Notes: a model not told the origin generated them from the letters alone. Shown: positions 34,763 through 43,842, numbered from the stretch's first letter. The stretch is DNA of 64,000 nt from Christiangramia fulva (GCF_003024155.1 NZ_CP028136.1:2356001-2420000); one strand, 5' to 3'. Program-made: numbers and translations.

Positions 34763-35845
34763 ATGAAGAAGACATATTTCGTACTGAGTATTTTTATGCT
34801 CATTGCAACAGCAAATTTTCAGCTGCATGCGCAGTCGTACGATAAGATCCTTGGAAAGGTGAATGCGAAAGACGATTCCTGGTTTGCCTCAAAAGAGGCT
34901 AAGCACATCGCAGATAATGTGTTGTTCTATCAAAATGAAGACGGCGGCTGGCCCAAAAATTTTGATATGTCTAAGGACCCCGATCTGAAAAAATTAAAAA
35001 ATCTGAAAATCGAAGGATCCCATTTGCTTGCCAGCACGATCGACAACGGTGCTACCCACACCCAAATGTGGTTCCTGGCGAAAGTATATGAAGCCACCGG
35101 CGAGGAGAAATACAAAGCTGCATTCCTGAATGGGGTAGATTATTTGCTTGAGGCGCAATACGACAATGGTGGCTGGCCTCAGTTTTATCCCTTGCGCGAG
35201 GGTTATTATGAGCATATTACCCTGAATGATGGAGCAATGATAGGCGTCATGAAGTTATTACAAGCGATTGCACGTAATCAAAAACCGGTAGATTTTGTAG
35301 ATAAGGAGCGAATGGAAAAAGCCAGGCTTGCAGTAGAAAAAGGTGTCGATGTGCTATTGAAAATGCAGGTTCCTGTAAACGGAAAACTCACCATTTGGTG
35401 TGCCCAGCACGATGAGCACACATTATTACCTGCCAATGCGCGGGCTTACGAATTGATTTCCCTTAGCGGACAGGAAAGTGTAGGGGTGGTAGAATTTCTA
35501 ATGGGAATCAAAAATCCTGGAGAAAGAGTTGAAAGATCCATCAGGAGTGCAGTGCAGTGGTTTGAAGACCATAAAGTAATGGGTGAAAAGGTAGAATGGG
35601 TAAAAGATCCGTCTTATTCTGAAGGAAAAGACAGGATAGTGGTACAGGATTCTTCTGCAGGTCCTCTCTGGGGAAGGTTCAACGATATAGAAACCGGGGA
35701 GCCATTTTTTGTGGGACGGGACGGAGTAAAGAAAAAACATCTTGCAGATATTGAGGAGGAACGAAGAGCCGGATATAATTATATTGATAATTACGCTGAG
35801 AAACTTCTTAAAGAGGATTATCCTGAATGGGAGAAGAAGCATTGA
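34763..35845 (+). CDS. Pectate lyase family 10 (PL10)
   Basis: 360 residues with a signal peptide ending L-H-A-Q (about residue 24). It has the alpha-toroid of the PelA/Pel-15E family: N-E-D-G-G-W-P-K-N-F-D-M, a segment with S-T-I-D-N-G-A-T-H-T-Q-M, Q-Y-D-N-G-G-W-P-Q-F-Y-P-L, H-I-T-L-N-D-G-A-M-I, a W-C-A-Q-H-D segment, and P-L-W-G-R-F-N-D-I-E-T-G-E-P-F-F-V-G-R-D. The length equals a bare catalytic domain. It cleaves polygalacturonate by beta-elimination using calcium and a catalytic Arg. It is the last gene of the operon that starts at 24530 (or at 22953 if the hairpin is read through). Confidence 0.93.
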   Translation: MKKTYFVLSIFMLIATANFQLHAQSYDKILGKVNAKDDSWFASKEAKHIADNVLFYQNEDGGWPKNFDMSKDPDLKKLKNLKIEGSHLLASTIDNGATHTQMWFLAKVYEATGEEKYKAAFLNGVDYLLEAQYDNGGWPQFYPLREGYYEHITLNDGAMIGVMKLLQAIARNQKPVDFVDKERMEKARLAVEKGVDVLLKMQVPVNGKLTIWCAQHDEHTLLPANARAYELISLSGQESVGVVEFLMGIKNPGERVERSIRSAVQWFEDHKVMGEKVEWVKDPSYSEGKDRIVVQDSSAGPLWGRFNDIETGEPFFVGRDGVKKKHLADIEEERRAGYNYIDNYAEKLLKEDYPEWEKKH

Positions 35846-36015
35846 AATTTGCCGGCTAAGGATTTGCACAGCCGGTAAGTACATGATGAAGGTTTTGCGA
35901 AATACTTCTATTTTGCTTTTCAGAATTCAGAAGCAAGAAAAGCTGGCTTTTATTTCCTGAATTGTATCTTTATGATTGTCCTGAATCTCAGATTCGGGGA
36001 CCCGATCTTTAAAAA

Positions 36016-37215
36016 ATGAAACCTATGATTTTTCAACAAAGTTGGCGATGGTACGGGCCTCATGACCCAATTTCTTTAGCAGCCGTAAAACAGGCCGGCG
36101 CGCATGGAATCGTAACCGCGCTTCATCATGTTCCGGTTGGAGAGGTGTGGACGGTCGAGGAAATAACAAAACGAATCTCTCTTTTGGAAGAGAGCAACAG
36201 GGAATTGCATTTTGAACTCAACTGGAATGTGGTGGAAAGTCTCCCCGTACATGAGCATATCAAACAGGGCAGGGAAGATCGCGATGATTATATTGAAAAA
36301 TATAAGAAGAGCCTTGCCAATTTGGCGAAATGCGGAATTACGACCGTGTGCTATAATTTCATGCCGGTACTCGACTGGTTGCGGACAAATGTGAGATTTC
36401 AGCTTGAAGACGGGAGTTATGCCCTGCTCCACGATTTTGTGGATGTGGCCATCTTTGATCTTTTTATCCTGAAGAGAAAGGACGCTGAAAAAGATTATGA
36501 AAATGCCATCCTGGAAAAGGCGAAGGAGAAATATTCCCATATGGATAAGGAAGAGATCGCCATTCTTGAAGAAAGTTTGCTGATGGCCCTGCCCGGAGAT
36601 GAAAAGGGTTTTACCATTGAAAAGCTACGCAAAGGAATCAGGGACTATGAAGGTATCTCAGAAGATCAGCTTCGGAAAAACCTTGTTTATTTCCTGAAAG
36701 CGGTGATTCCCACTGCGGAAGACCTGGGCGTAAAAATGGCCATTCATCCTGATGATCCGCCATGGCCTGTACTGGGATTGCCAAGGGTGATGAGTACGGC
36801 TGAAGACCTGAAATATTTTTTTACTGAAGTACCTCAAAATTCCAACGGACTTACCTTTTGCAGTGGGAGCCTTGGTGCTTCGCCCAAAAACGACATGCCG
36901 GCTATCATTAATAAATGGTATGAGAGAATTCATTTTGTGCATTTGCGTTCGGTACAACGGGATCATAATTCGTGTTTTTACGAAGCCAATCACCTGGAAG
37001 GAAGTGCTAATATGTTTGAATTAGTGAAGACATTTTACAAGAATCAGCAAAAGCACCAAAGAGCAGCGATTCCCATGCGGCCAGACCATGGACATTTAAT
37101 GCTGGATGACAGGGACAAGAGCTTCTATCCGGGATATTCTGCTATTGGGCGTTTGAGAGGATTGGCTGAATTGCGGGGGCTGGAATTCGGAATAGTGAAA
37201 AGCCATCAGGCGTAA
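36016..37215 (+). CDS. uxuA: Mannonate dehydratase
   Basis: 399 residues; converts D-mannonate to KDG in the cytoplasm. The start is diagnostic: M-I-F-Q-Q-S-W-R-W-Y-G-P-H-D-P-I-S, followed by G-A-H-G-I-V-T-A-L-H-H-V-P-V-G. The central V-C-Y-N-F-M-P-V-L-D-W and the metal-binding residues in M-A-I-H-P-D-D-P-P-W, F-C-S-G-S-L-G and H-F-V-H-L-R and the RPDHGH segment near the C-terminus are intact. The gap of 170 bp before it contains TATCTTTA (35965-35972), a near match to the TAnnTTTG element, so this could start a separate operon uxuA-SDR-uxaE-fbp. A nearby Met at 36025 is an alternative start. Confidence 0.96.
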   Translation: MKPMIFQQSWRWYGPHDPISLAAVKQAGAHGIVTALHHVPVGEVWTVEEITKRISLLEESNRELHFELNWNVVESLPVHEHIKQGREDRDDYIEKYKKSLANLAKCGITTVCYNFMPVLDWLRTNVRFQLEDGSYALLHDFVDVAIFDLFILKRKDAEKDYENAILEKAKEKYSHMDKEEIAILEESLLMALPGDEKGFTIEKLRKGIRDYEGISEDQLRKNLVYFLKAVIPTAEDLGVKMAIHPDDPPWPVLGLPRVMSTAEDLKYFFTEVPQNSNGLTFCSGSLGASPKNDMPAIINKWYERIHFVHLRSVQRDHNSCFYEANHLEGSANMFELVKTFYKNQQKHQRAAIPMRPDHGHLMLDDRDKSFYPGYSAIGRLRGLAELRGLEFGIVKSHQA

Positions 37216-37234
37216 AAAATTTAAAAGAAGGTTT

Positions 37235-38041
37235 ATGTTCAGTTTAAAAAATAAAGTTGCAATAGTTACCGGCGGAAACGGAGTGCTGGGAGGCGCAATA
37301 GCCAAAGGCCTTGCTGCTCAGGGAGCCAAAATAGGGATTCTTGGCAGAACTTCAGAAACCGTGCAGCAACGGGTAGACGAGATAACTTCGGAAGGAGGAG
37401 AGGCCATTTCTTTGGTGGCCGATGTGCTGGACGAAGAAAGTCTGAAGAAAGCAAAAGATAAGATCCTTCAAAAATGGGGCAGCATTGATATCCTTGTGAA
37501 TGGTGCCGGTGGTAATCTGAAAGGCGCCACTATTGGACCCGATCAGAACTTTTTTGATCTCTCTATAGATGATATGGACAAGGTAAATGCGCTTAATTAT
37601 AAAGGAACGGTTTTACCTACCTATGTCTTCGGAAAAGTAATGGCCGACAATAAAAAGGGAAGTATCATCAATATTTCTTCCATGGCCGCACAAAAGGCTT
37701 TGACACGTGTGATGGGATATTCCGCAGCAAAGGCCGCGGTGGACAATTTTACCAAATGGCTGGCGGTGGAAATGGCTTCAAAATATGGGGAAGGGATTCG
37801 CGTAAATGCTATTGCCCCCGGCTTTTTTATTGGTGAACAGAACAGGGACCTGCTTCTCAAAAAAGACGGTTCGCTTACTGCGAGGGGTGAAACCATCGTA
37901 AGCCAGACGCCCTTGAGGCGCTTCGGAGAAGCCGAAGAATTGCAGGGAGTGGCAGTTTGGCTTGCCAGTGAGGCTTCAAAATTTGTCACCGGGATCATAG
38001 TCCCTGTTGATGGTGGCTTCAGCGCTTTTAGCGGCGTTTAA
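37235..38041 (+). CDS. SDR oxidoreductase, probable fructuronate reductase/mannonate dehydrogenase
   Basis: 268-residue classical short-chain dehydrogenase. NAD(P)-binding T-G-G-N-G-V-L-G-G, N-G-A-G-G, catalytic Ser in N-I-S-S-M, and Y-S-A-A-K with the catalytic Tyr and Lys are all present. P-G-F-F and the C-terminal V-D-G-G-F-S-A-F-S-G-V complete the fold. It lies 19 bp after uxuA and 11 bp before uxaE, exactly where a fructuronate-to-mannonate reductase is needed, and no UxuB of the mannitol dehydrogenase family is present in the window apart from UxaB. SDR-type mannonate oxidoreductases occur in other Bacteroidota, so this role is likely, though KduD-like activity is the main alternative. 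Confidence 0.82.
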   Translation: MFSLKNKVAIVTGGNGVLGGAIAKGLAAQGAKIGILGRTSETVQQRVDEITSEGGEAISLVADVLDEESLKKAKDKILQKWGSIDILVNGAGGNLKGATIGPDQNFFDLSIDDMDKVNALNYKGTVLPTYVFGKVMADNKKGSIINISSMAAQKALTRVMGYSAAKAAVDNFTKWLAVEMASKYGEGIRVNAIAPGFFIGEQNRDLLLKKDGSLTARGETIVSQTPLRRFGEAEELQGVAVWLASEASKFVTGIIVPVDGGFSAFSGV

Positions 38042-38052
38042 AAACATATATA

Positions 38053-39291
38053 ATGATGAAATTAGGCAAATATTCCTTCGGAACGGGTGACAGGTTTGGC
38101 AAAGAGGGAAAAGCACAGTTACAGGCCATTCTGAAGATGGAAGAGAAGGGCGTGGAAGTAACTCCCGTATGGAATAAATCTCACCGTGAACACAGGACGG
38201 TGGGGACACAGCCTGAAAGTATTCGTAAGGAAGCCGATAAAGCCGTCCAAGAACTGCAATTCCAAAAGGCATATTTTGTAGATGCCGACCACATAAATGC
38301 CGAAATCGTTGAGCCATACATACCGGTGAGCAATTTTTTCACCATTGATGTAGCCGATTATATAGGAAAATCAGCTTCAAATAAAGAAAAGAAGGAGTTT
38401 CTCAGGTATTTTGAAAAATATACCAAAGGCTTTAAGATCGATGGTTTTTCTTCAGAAATAAAGATTTCCGAAGCAGAACTGGAGGAGATGACGAACAGTT
38501 TTCTACTCGCCATGAAAAAGGCGGGAGAGGTTTATTCCATCATAAAGTCTGCAAAAAAAGAACAATTTCATACTGAAGTTTCTATAGATGAGGTTGAAGA
38601 TCCGCAATCGCCGGTAGAATTGTTCTTCATTTTATCGGCCCTGGCTTATTATCAGGTTCCGGTAAATACCATCGCGCCCAAATTCACGGGAGAATTTAAC
38701 AAGGGAGTGGATTATCAGGGAGATCTTCAGCAATTTGAAAAAGAATTTGAAGAAGATCTGCTGGTGCTGAAATTCACTATAAAAGAATTGGGTTTTCCTG
38801 AAAATTTGAAGCTCAGTGTACATAGTGGCAGCGACAAATTTTCGATTTATCCCGTTATGAAAAAGCTCATTAAAAAGCACAATTTTGGGCTTCATCTCAA
38901 AACGGCCGGTACTACCTGGCTGGAAGAGCTCATAGGTTTAGCCGAAAGTGATGGCAAAGCCTTTGAATTTGCCAAAGAGGTCTATAAGGAGGCCTTGCAG
39001 CGCTATGACGAGCTCACAAAAGATTACTTTTCAGTTCTTTCTATAGATAAGGTTAAGTTGCCTGAAGTGGATAGTTTTCATTCGGGTAAAGAATATGCAG
39101 ATGCCCTGAGGCATGATGAGAATTCCAAAGCCTATAATCCACACTTCAGGCAATTGCTCCATTGCGCCTATAAGATCGCTGCAGAAAAAGAAGATTTCGA
39201 GGCCTTGCTTCTGGAACATCGTGCCAGGATAGAAGAGAATGTCACCTACAATCTATATGAAAGGCATCTGAAACAGATTTTTCCTACGTAA
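38053..39291 (+). CDS. uxaE: Tagaturonate/fructuronate epimerase
   Basis: 412 residues. It matches the UxaE type known from Thermotoga by the starting motif L-G-K-Y-S-F-G-T-G-D-R-F-G and the segment V-T-P-V-W-N-K-S-H-R-E-H, then A-Y-F-V-D-A-D-H-I. The SVHSGSDKFSIYP stretch and the HLKTAGTTWLEE stretch hold probable metal- and substrate-binding residues. The enzyme interconverts D-tagaturonate and D-fructuronate, so galacturonate-derived carbon can enter the mannonate branch encoded just upstream. Its presence makes the separate reduction by uxaB optional, and both routes coexist here. Confidence 0.9.
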   Translation: MMKLGKYSFGTGDRFGKEGKAQLQAILKMEEKGVEVTPVWNKSHREHRTVGTQPESIRKEADKAVQELQFQKAYFVDADHINAEIVEPYIPVSNFFTIDVADYIGKSASNKEKKEFLRYFEKYTKGFKIDGFSSEIKISEAELEEMTNSFLLAMKKAGEVYSIIKSAKKEQFHTEVSIDEVEDPQSPVELFFILSALAYYQVPVNTIAPKFTGEFNKGVDYQGDLQQFEKEFEEDLLVLKFTIKELGFPENLKLSVHSGSDKFSIYPVMKKLIKKHNFGLHLKTAGTTWLEELIGLAESDGKAFEFAKEVYKEALQRYDELTKDYFSVLSIDKVKLPEVDSFHSGKEYADALRHDENSKAYNPHFRQLLHCAYKIAAEKEDFEALLLEHRARIEENVTYNLYERHLKQIFPT

Positions 39292-39312
39292 ATACCGACT
39301 AAAATAACTTCT

Positions 39313-40326
39313 ATGGAAAGGCCAATAACTCTTGGAGAATTTATTATCGAAAATCAGAAAGATTTTCCATACGCAAAAGGAGAACTCAGCGCCTTATTGA
39401 GTTCAATCAAACTCGCAGGAAAAGTGGTGCACCAATCCATTAACCGGGCAGGTTTGTCACAAATCCTCGGGAAGGCAGGGAAGGAGAATATACAGGGAGA
39501 AGTCCAGGCCAAGTTGGATATTATGGCCAATAATGAATTTATAAACACCTTGAGGAACAGGGGAGAAGTTTGTGGATTAGCTTCAGAAGAACTGGAAAAT
39601 TACCTGGCCTTTGAAGAACCCATGCATAAGGAAGCGAAATATATTGTCCTGATAGATCCCCTGGATGGATCATCTAATATTGATGTAGATATTACGGTCG
39701 GCACCATATTCAGTATCTACAGGCGTGTTTCTCCAACCGGCACTACGGTGACTGACGAAGATTTTCTGCAATCGGGCAGAAACCAGGTAGCAGCAGGCTA
39801 TCTTATCTATGGGTCCTCCACCATCCTTGTGTATACCACGGGAAAGGGAGTGAACGGATTTACTTTTGATCCGGGGGTAGGCTCTTTTTTCCTTTCCCAT
39901 CCTAAAATAAAATTTCCGGAGAAAGGAAGCATTTATTCCGTAAACGAAGGAAATTATATCCATTTCCCTGTCGGAATAAAAAAGTTCATTAAATGGATGC
40001 AGCAGCTTAATGAAGAAGAGAATCGTCCTTTTACTGCGAGATATACCGGTTCTCTGGTGGCCGATTTTCATAGAAATATGCTCTTAGGAGGGATCTATTT
40101 ATATCCGCAGGGAAGTACCGCGCCCAATGGGAAACTGAGATTGCTTTACGAATGCAACCCAATGGCATTTTTAGCTGAACAGGCCGGGGGAAAAGCCATT
40201 GACGGGAAAATGAATATTATGGATATTGTCCCGAAAGAACTGCATGAGCGAGTTCCCTTTATTTGTGGAAATTCTCAAATGGTAACCATTGCCGAAAAAT
40301 TCCTGAAAGAATATCCTGAAGATTAA
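39313..40326 (+). CDS. fbp: Fructose-1,6-bisphosphatase, class I
   Basis: 337 residues, normal length. Class I signatures are present: [10 protein letters not shown], the metal site [29 protein letters not shown], and [16 protein letters not shown]. It removes the 1-phosphate from fructose-1,6-bisphosphate in gluconeogenesis. It is 21 bp after uxaE and reads as the last gene of the uronate operon. This fits physiology, since KDG is split to pyruvate and glyceraldehyde-3-phosphate and hexose phosphates must then be made by gluconeogenesis. Confidence 0.95.
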   Translation: MERPITLGEFIIENQKDFPYAKGELSALLSSIKLAGKVVHQSINRAGLSQILGKAGKENIQGEVQAKLDIMANNEFINTLRNRGEVCGLASEELENYLAFEEPMHKEAKYIVLIDPLDGSSNIDVDITVGTIFSIYRRVSPTGTTVTDEDFLQSGRNQVAAGYLIYGSSTILVYTTGKGVNGFTFDPGVGSFFLSHPKIKFPEKGSIYSVNEGNYIHFPVGIKKFIKWMQQLNEEENRPFTARYTGSLVADFHRNMLLGGIYLYPQGSTAPNGKLRLLYECNPMAFLAEQAGGKAIDGKMNIMDIVPKELHERVPFICGNSQMVTIAEKFLKEYPED

Positions 40327-40508
40327 CAGGCAAAAGATCGAAATTGTATTCGGAAACTAAGCGGTTTTCCTCAAATCTTTTAGAGCGGTTTTGGTTAAAT
40401 GGGAGACGAAGCTGAACTTTTAGTGGAAAATTAGACGGTTTAATTTATTTTCCAGAAAATTCAAGTTATTTTGTTTTTGTTGCAGGAAGAATTGTTTGAA
40501 GTTTTTGA

Positions 40509-40517
40509 TATCTTTCG
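40509..40517 (+). promoter_or_regulatory. Candidate -7 element before the sulfatase
   Basis: TATCTTTCG fits the TAnnTTTG pattern in all but one base and lies 48 bp before the sulfatase start. No TTG occurs at the usual spacing (nearest gaps 14 and 26 bp), so the call is weak. Confidence 0.35.
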
Positions 40518-40564
40518 GATACCATTAATTTTTTCTCTCATTTATCCACAAAAAACTCCTGAAT

Positions 40565-42238
40565 TTGATTTCTCCATTTCAAAATATATTGAAATTATTT
40601 ACCCTTGTTTTTTTTACGATTAGCTTAATTTCCTGTGATAGTTCCCAGGATAAGAATGAAAAGGAATCTCCCGAAAGGCCAAATATCATCTTTATCATGG
40701 CCGATGACCATGCATTCCAGGCAATCAGTGCGTATGGCCATCCGCTCAGCAAATTGGCGCCAACTCCAAATATCGACAGGATAGCTCATGACGGAGCTAT
40801 TTTCATTAGAAATTACTGTACAAATTCTTTGTGCGGCCCCAGTCGTGCAACTATTTTGACCGGGAAATTCAGCAATGAGAATGGTTTCAGGATGAACGGA
40901 GATCAGTTTGACGCCTCACAGGTTACGCTTCCAAAGGTGCTTCAGAAAAATGGTTATAAAACGGCCGTTATCGGAAAATGGCATTTAGGAACATTACCCA
41001 CTGGTTTTGATTATTATGATATTCTGAATGATCAGGGACATTACTATAATCCTGATTTTATTCATGATGGCGACACTACGACGATCCACGGATATGCGAC
41101 CGATCTTATTACCGAAAAAAGCATTGATTGGATTCAAAAGCAAAAGAATTCCGGCAAACCTTTTTTCCTGATGGTGCACCATAAAGCTCCACATCGAAAC
41201 TGGATGGCACCTTTGCGCTACACCAATGTATATGACAGCATAGATTTTCCGTTACCCGATAGTTATTTTCCGGAATTTGATTCCACGCAAATCGCCGCTC
41301 AGGATCAGTTAATGACCATTTACAGGGATATGTATGAAGGCTATGACCTTAAAATGACGGTAAAGGAAGGTAGCCCGGAGCTTGCTCATGATCCATGGCA
41401 TAATGAATTCAGCCGGATGACCAAGGAACAACGCAGAAAATGGGACAGCGCCTATCAGAAGAAAAATGATGCTTTTCATGAAGCTAATCTTAAAGGGAAA
41501 GAATTGGCACGATGGAAAGGCCAGCGGTTCCTGAGAGAATATCTTGCAACCGTAAAAGCGGTTGATGACGGGGTGGGAAAAATTCTGGACTATCTTGAAG
41601 AAAACGGCCTTGATGATAATACGCTGGTAGTCTATACCTCAGATCAGGGTTTCTACCTTGGCGAAAATGGCTGGTTTGACAAGCGTTTTATGTACGAAAC
41701 TTCATTCAGAATGCCGCTACTTATTCAGTATCCGGGACATATTAAACCGAATACTACAATTAATGCCATGACTCAAAACCTGGATTTTGCCGAGACTTTC
41801 CTCGATTATGCTCAAGCTCCAATTCCGGAAGGCTTCCAGGGAAAATCGCTAAAACCCTTACTTGAGGGCGAGGTTAAAGATGAGGATTTCAGAAATTCAC
41901 TGTATTATCATTATTACGATTTTCCGGCTTTCCACATGGTGAAAAAGCATTATGGTATTCGTACCGATCGATATGTGCTGATGCATTTTTACGATAATAT
42001 CGACCAATGGGAGATGTATGATCTGGAAAAAGATCCTGACGAAAAGAATAACGTCTATAATTCAGAAGAATATGTCGGGGTGCGGAGAAGACTTCATAAA
42101 AGCCTGGATTCCCTGATGAAGGTTTATAAAGACACGGCAGAATTTAAGCATTCTACTCCAAAACAGGTTGACAGGGCTTATGAAATGTTTTCCAAATTAA
42201 AAGGAAAGGATTCGGGGTATTATTCCAGGAAGCATTAA
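40565..42238 (+). CDS. Sulfatase (S1 family) lipoprotein, TTG start
   Basis: 557 residues if begun at TTG 40565. No ATG is available between the in-frame stop at 40526 and the signal peptide, so a TTG (or the TTG at 40589) must serve, or the 5' end has changed. The lipoprotein signal ends L-I-S-C. The formylglycine motif is C-G-P-S-R with Cys90; metal-binding D-D-H follows I-I-F-I-M-A near residue 46, and G-K-W-H-L-G and H-H-K-A-P-H are present, as is the late T-S-D-Q-G-F-Y-L-G-E-N-G-W-F-D-K-R. The type is an S1 sulfatase acting on a sulfated sugar; the family number within S1 and substrate are not readable. It begins a block with keto-glycoside-like enzymes, beside the pectin locus. Confidence 0.92.
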   Translation: MISPFQNILKLFTLVFFTISLISCDSSQDKNEKESPERPNIIFIMADDHAFQAISAYGHPLSKLAPTPNIDRIAHDGAIFIRNYCTNSLCGPSRATILTGKFSNENGFRMNGDQFDASQVTLPKVLQKNGYKTAVIGKWHLGTLPTGFDYYDILNDQGHYYNPDFIHDGDTTTIHGYATDLITEKSIDWIQKQKNSGKPFFLMVHHKAPHRNWMAPLRYTNVYDSIDFPLPDSYFPEFDSTQIAAQDQLMTIYRDMYEGYDLKMTVKEGSPELAHDPWHNEFSRMTKEQRRKWDSAYQKKNDAFHEANLKGKELARWKGQRFLREYLATVKAVDDGVGKILDYLEENGLDDNTLVVYTSDQGFYLGENGWFDKRFMYETSFRMPLLIQYPGHIKPNTTINAMTQNLDFAETFLDYAQAPIPEGFQGKSLKPLLEGEVKDEDFRNSLYYHYYDFPAFHMVKKHYGIRTDRYVLMHFYDNIDQWEMYDLEKDPDEKNNVYNSEEYVGVRRRLHKSLDSLMKVYKDTAEFKHSTPKQVDRAYEMFSKLKGKDSGYYSRKH

Positions 42239-42241
42239 AAA

Positions 42242-42421
42242 AGGAATTGCAAAATAACCGCCAAAAACCAGAGCGATAAGAACGTCTACGTATAAAAAGT
42301 GGAACTGAACGGAAAAGAGCTTACCGAACCATTCATTCAGCATGATGATATTATGAAAGGTGGAGAATTGACGTTCTGGATGAGTAGTAAACCGAACAAG
42401 AAGTTGTTCATCAGGCAATAA
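42242..42421 (+). pseudogene. C-terminal remnant of a GH92 alpha-mannosidase
   Basis: No intact gene fills the 199 bp between the sulfatase and the DUF1080 gene. In one frame (from 42251) it reads KITAKNQSDKNVYV, a stop TAA at 42293, then KVELNGKELTEPFIQHDDIM, KGGELTFWMSSKPN and KKLFIRQ, ending TAA at 42419-42421. That is the tail of GH92 proteins, where the usual phrase is Y-V/I-Q-x-V-x-L-N-G-K and G-G-x-L-x-F-x-M. The stop replaces the conserved Gln by a single C to T change (CAA to TAA). The catalytic parts are missing. The remainder was probably lost when the sulfatase block was joined here. Confidence 0.82.
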
Positions 42422-42437
42422 TTCCTGATATTTAGAG

Positions 42438-43832
42438 ATGAAAATTTACTTTCCCATGAAAAAATCCATCCTCAGTGCGATAACGATCCCACTTCTGTTA
42501 TCGCTTTTAATGCTTACCGGCTGCCAGGAAACCGAAAAAGATTCCACACCCTGGGTTCCTTTATTTAACGGTGAAGACCTTAGCGGCTGGCAACAAAAAG
42601 GTGGTGAAGCCGATTATGAGGTGCAAAACGGGATGATTATCGGCTCTACGGTTCACGATACTCCCAACTCTTTTTTGACCACCAAAAAAAATTACGAGGA
42701 TTTTATTCTGGAACTCGATTTTAAAGTAGATTCCACAATGAATTCGGGAATCCAGATTCGCAGCAATAGTTTTCCCAATTATCAAAACGGGAGAGTTCAC
42801 GGGTATCAGGTAGAGATCGATCCTTCCGATAGGGCCTGGAGCGGGGGTATCTATGATGAAGGCCGCAGGGGCTGGCTGTATTCCCTCGAAAATAATCCCG
42901 AAGCTCAGAAAGCCTTCCGGCAGAACAAGTGGAATCATTACCGCATCGAAGCTATAGGCGATACCATTAAAACCTGGGTGAATGAAATTCCCACGGCTTA
43001 TCTTATAGATGATAAGACCGATAAAGGTTTTATCGCGCTGCAGGTACATGCTATCGGAAAAGATGATGAGGCCGGAAAAAAGGTCATGTGGAAGAATATT
43101 AAGATTCTTACCGATAGTCTTTCAAAATATTCCAAAAAGATTGCTCTGGAACCTAAAACTACTAAAAATAAACTGACTTCAGATGAAGCGGCCAACGGCT
43201 GGAAAATGCTCTGGGATGGGGAGACTACCAGTGGCTGGCACGGAGCCAGGCTGGATGATTTTCCGGAAAAAGGCTGGGTGATCGAAGATGGAAATCTTAT
43301 CGTTTTGGCTAGTGGAGGGGCAGAATCTGCTGCTGGAGGTGATATCGTAACCGATTCGCTTTACGGCGATTTCGAGCTGAAAGTAGATTTTAAGATCACC
43401 AAAGGAGCTAATAGCGGGATAAAGTATTATGTAGATACCGATCTCAATAAAGGTCCGGGCTCTTCCATTGGTCTGGAATATCAAATTCTCGATGACGAGA
43501 ACCATCCCGATGCGAAACTGGGAAATCATGAGGGCAGCAGGACTGTAGCTTCTTTATATGATCTCATTCAGGCTGATCCTGATAAACCCATTCATCCGAT
43601 TGGGGAATGGAATACGGCGCACATAATTTCCAAAGATAATCATGTGGAACACTGGTTAAATGGGGTAAAAGTTTTGGAATATGAAAGGGGTTCAGATGAA
43701 TTTCGAAAACTGGTTTCAGAAAGTAAATACGATAAATGGCCAAATTTTGGTGAACTGGAAAAAGGAAGGATCCTTTTGCAGGATCATGGAAATCGCGTAG
43801 CCTTCAGGAACATAAAAATTAAACCTCTTTAA
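42438..43832 (+). CDS. Lipoprotein with two DUF1080 (3-keto-disaccharide hydrolase-like) domains
   Basis: 464 residues. A lipoprotein signal ends L-T-G-C (about residue 29; Met at 42456 is an alternative start). Domain 1 runs about 37-235 (WVPLFNGEDLSGWQQKGG, MNSGIQIRSNSF, GYQVEIDPSDRAWSGGIYDEGRRGWLY) and domain 2 about 255-463 (WKMLWDGETTSGWHGARL, ANSGIKYYVDTD, LEYQILDDENHPDA). Both have the jelly-roll of the DUF1080 family (PF06439), some of which act as 3-keto-glycoside hydrolases or lyases. The Tat-type Gfo/Idh gene follows after 10 bp. Surface or periplasmic location is expected. The polymer attacked is unknown. Confidence 0.88.
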   Translation: MKIYFPMKKSILSAITIPLLLSLLMLTGCQETEKDSTPWVPLFNGEDLSGWQQKGGEADYEVQNGMIIGSTVHDTPNSFLTTKKNYEDFILELDFKVDSTMNSGIQIRSNSFPNYQNGRVHGYQVEIDPSDRAWSGGIYDEGRRGWLYSLENNPEAQKAFRQNKWNHYRIEAIGDTIKTWVNEIPTAYLIDDKTDKGFIALQVHAIGKDDEAGKKVMWKNIKILTDSLSKYSKKIALEPKTTKNKLTSDEAANGWKMLWDGETTSGWHGARLDDFPEKGWVIEDGNLIVLASGGAESAAGGDIVTDSLYGDFELKVDFKITKGANSGIKYYVDTDLNKGPGSSIGLEYQILDDENHPDAKLGNHEGSRTVASLYDLIQADPDKPIHPIGEWNTAHIISKDNHVEHWLNGVKVLEYERGSDEFRKLVSESKYDKWPNFGELEKGRILLQDHGNRVAFRNIKIKPL

Positions 43833-43842
43833 TTCTGAATTT

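Noticed and set aside
35854..35878. GCCGGCT and AGCCGGT dyad after the PL10 gene as a terminator.
   Set aside because: Only six paired bases, an 11-nt loop and no T tract.
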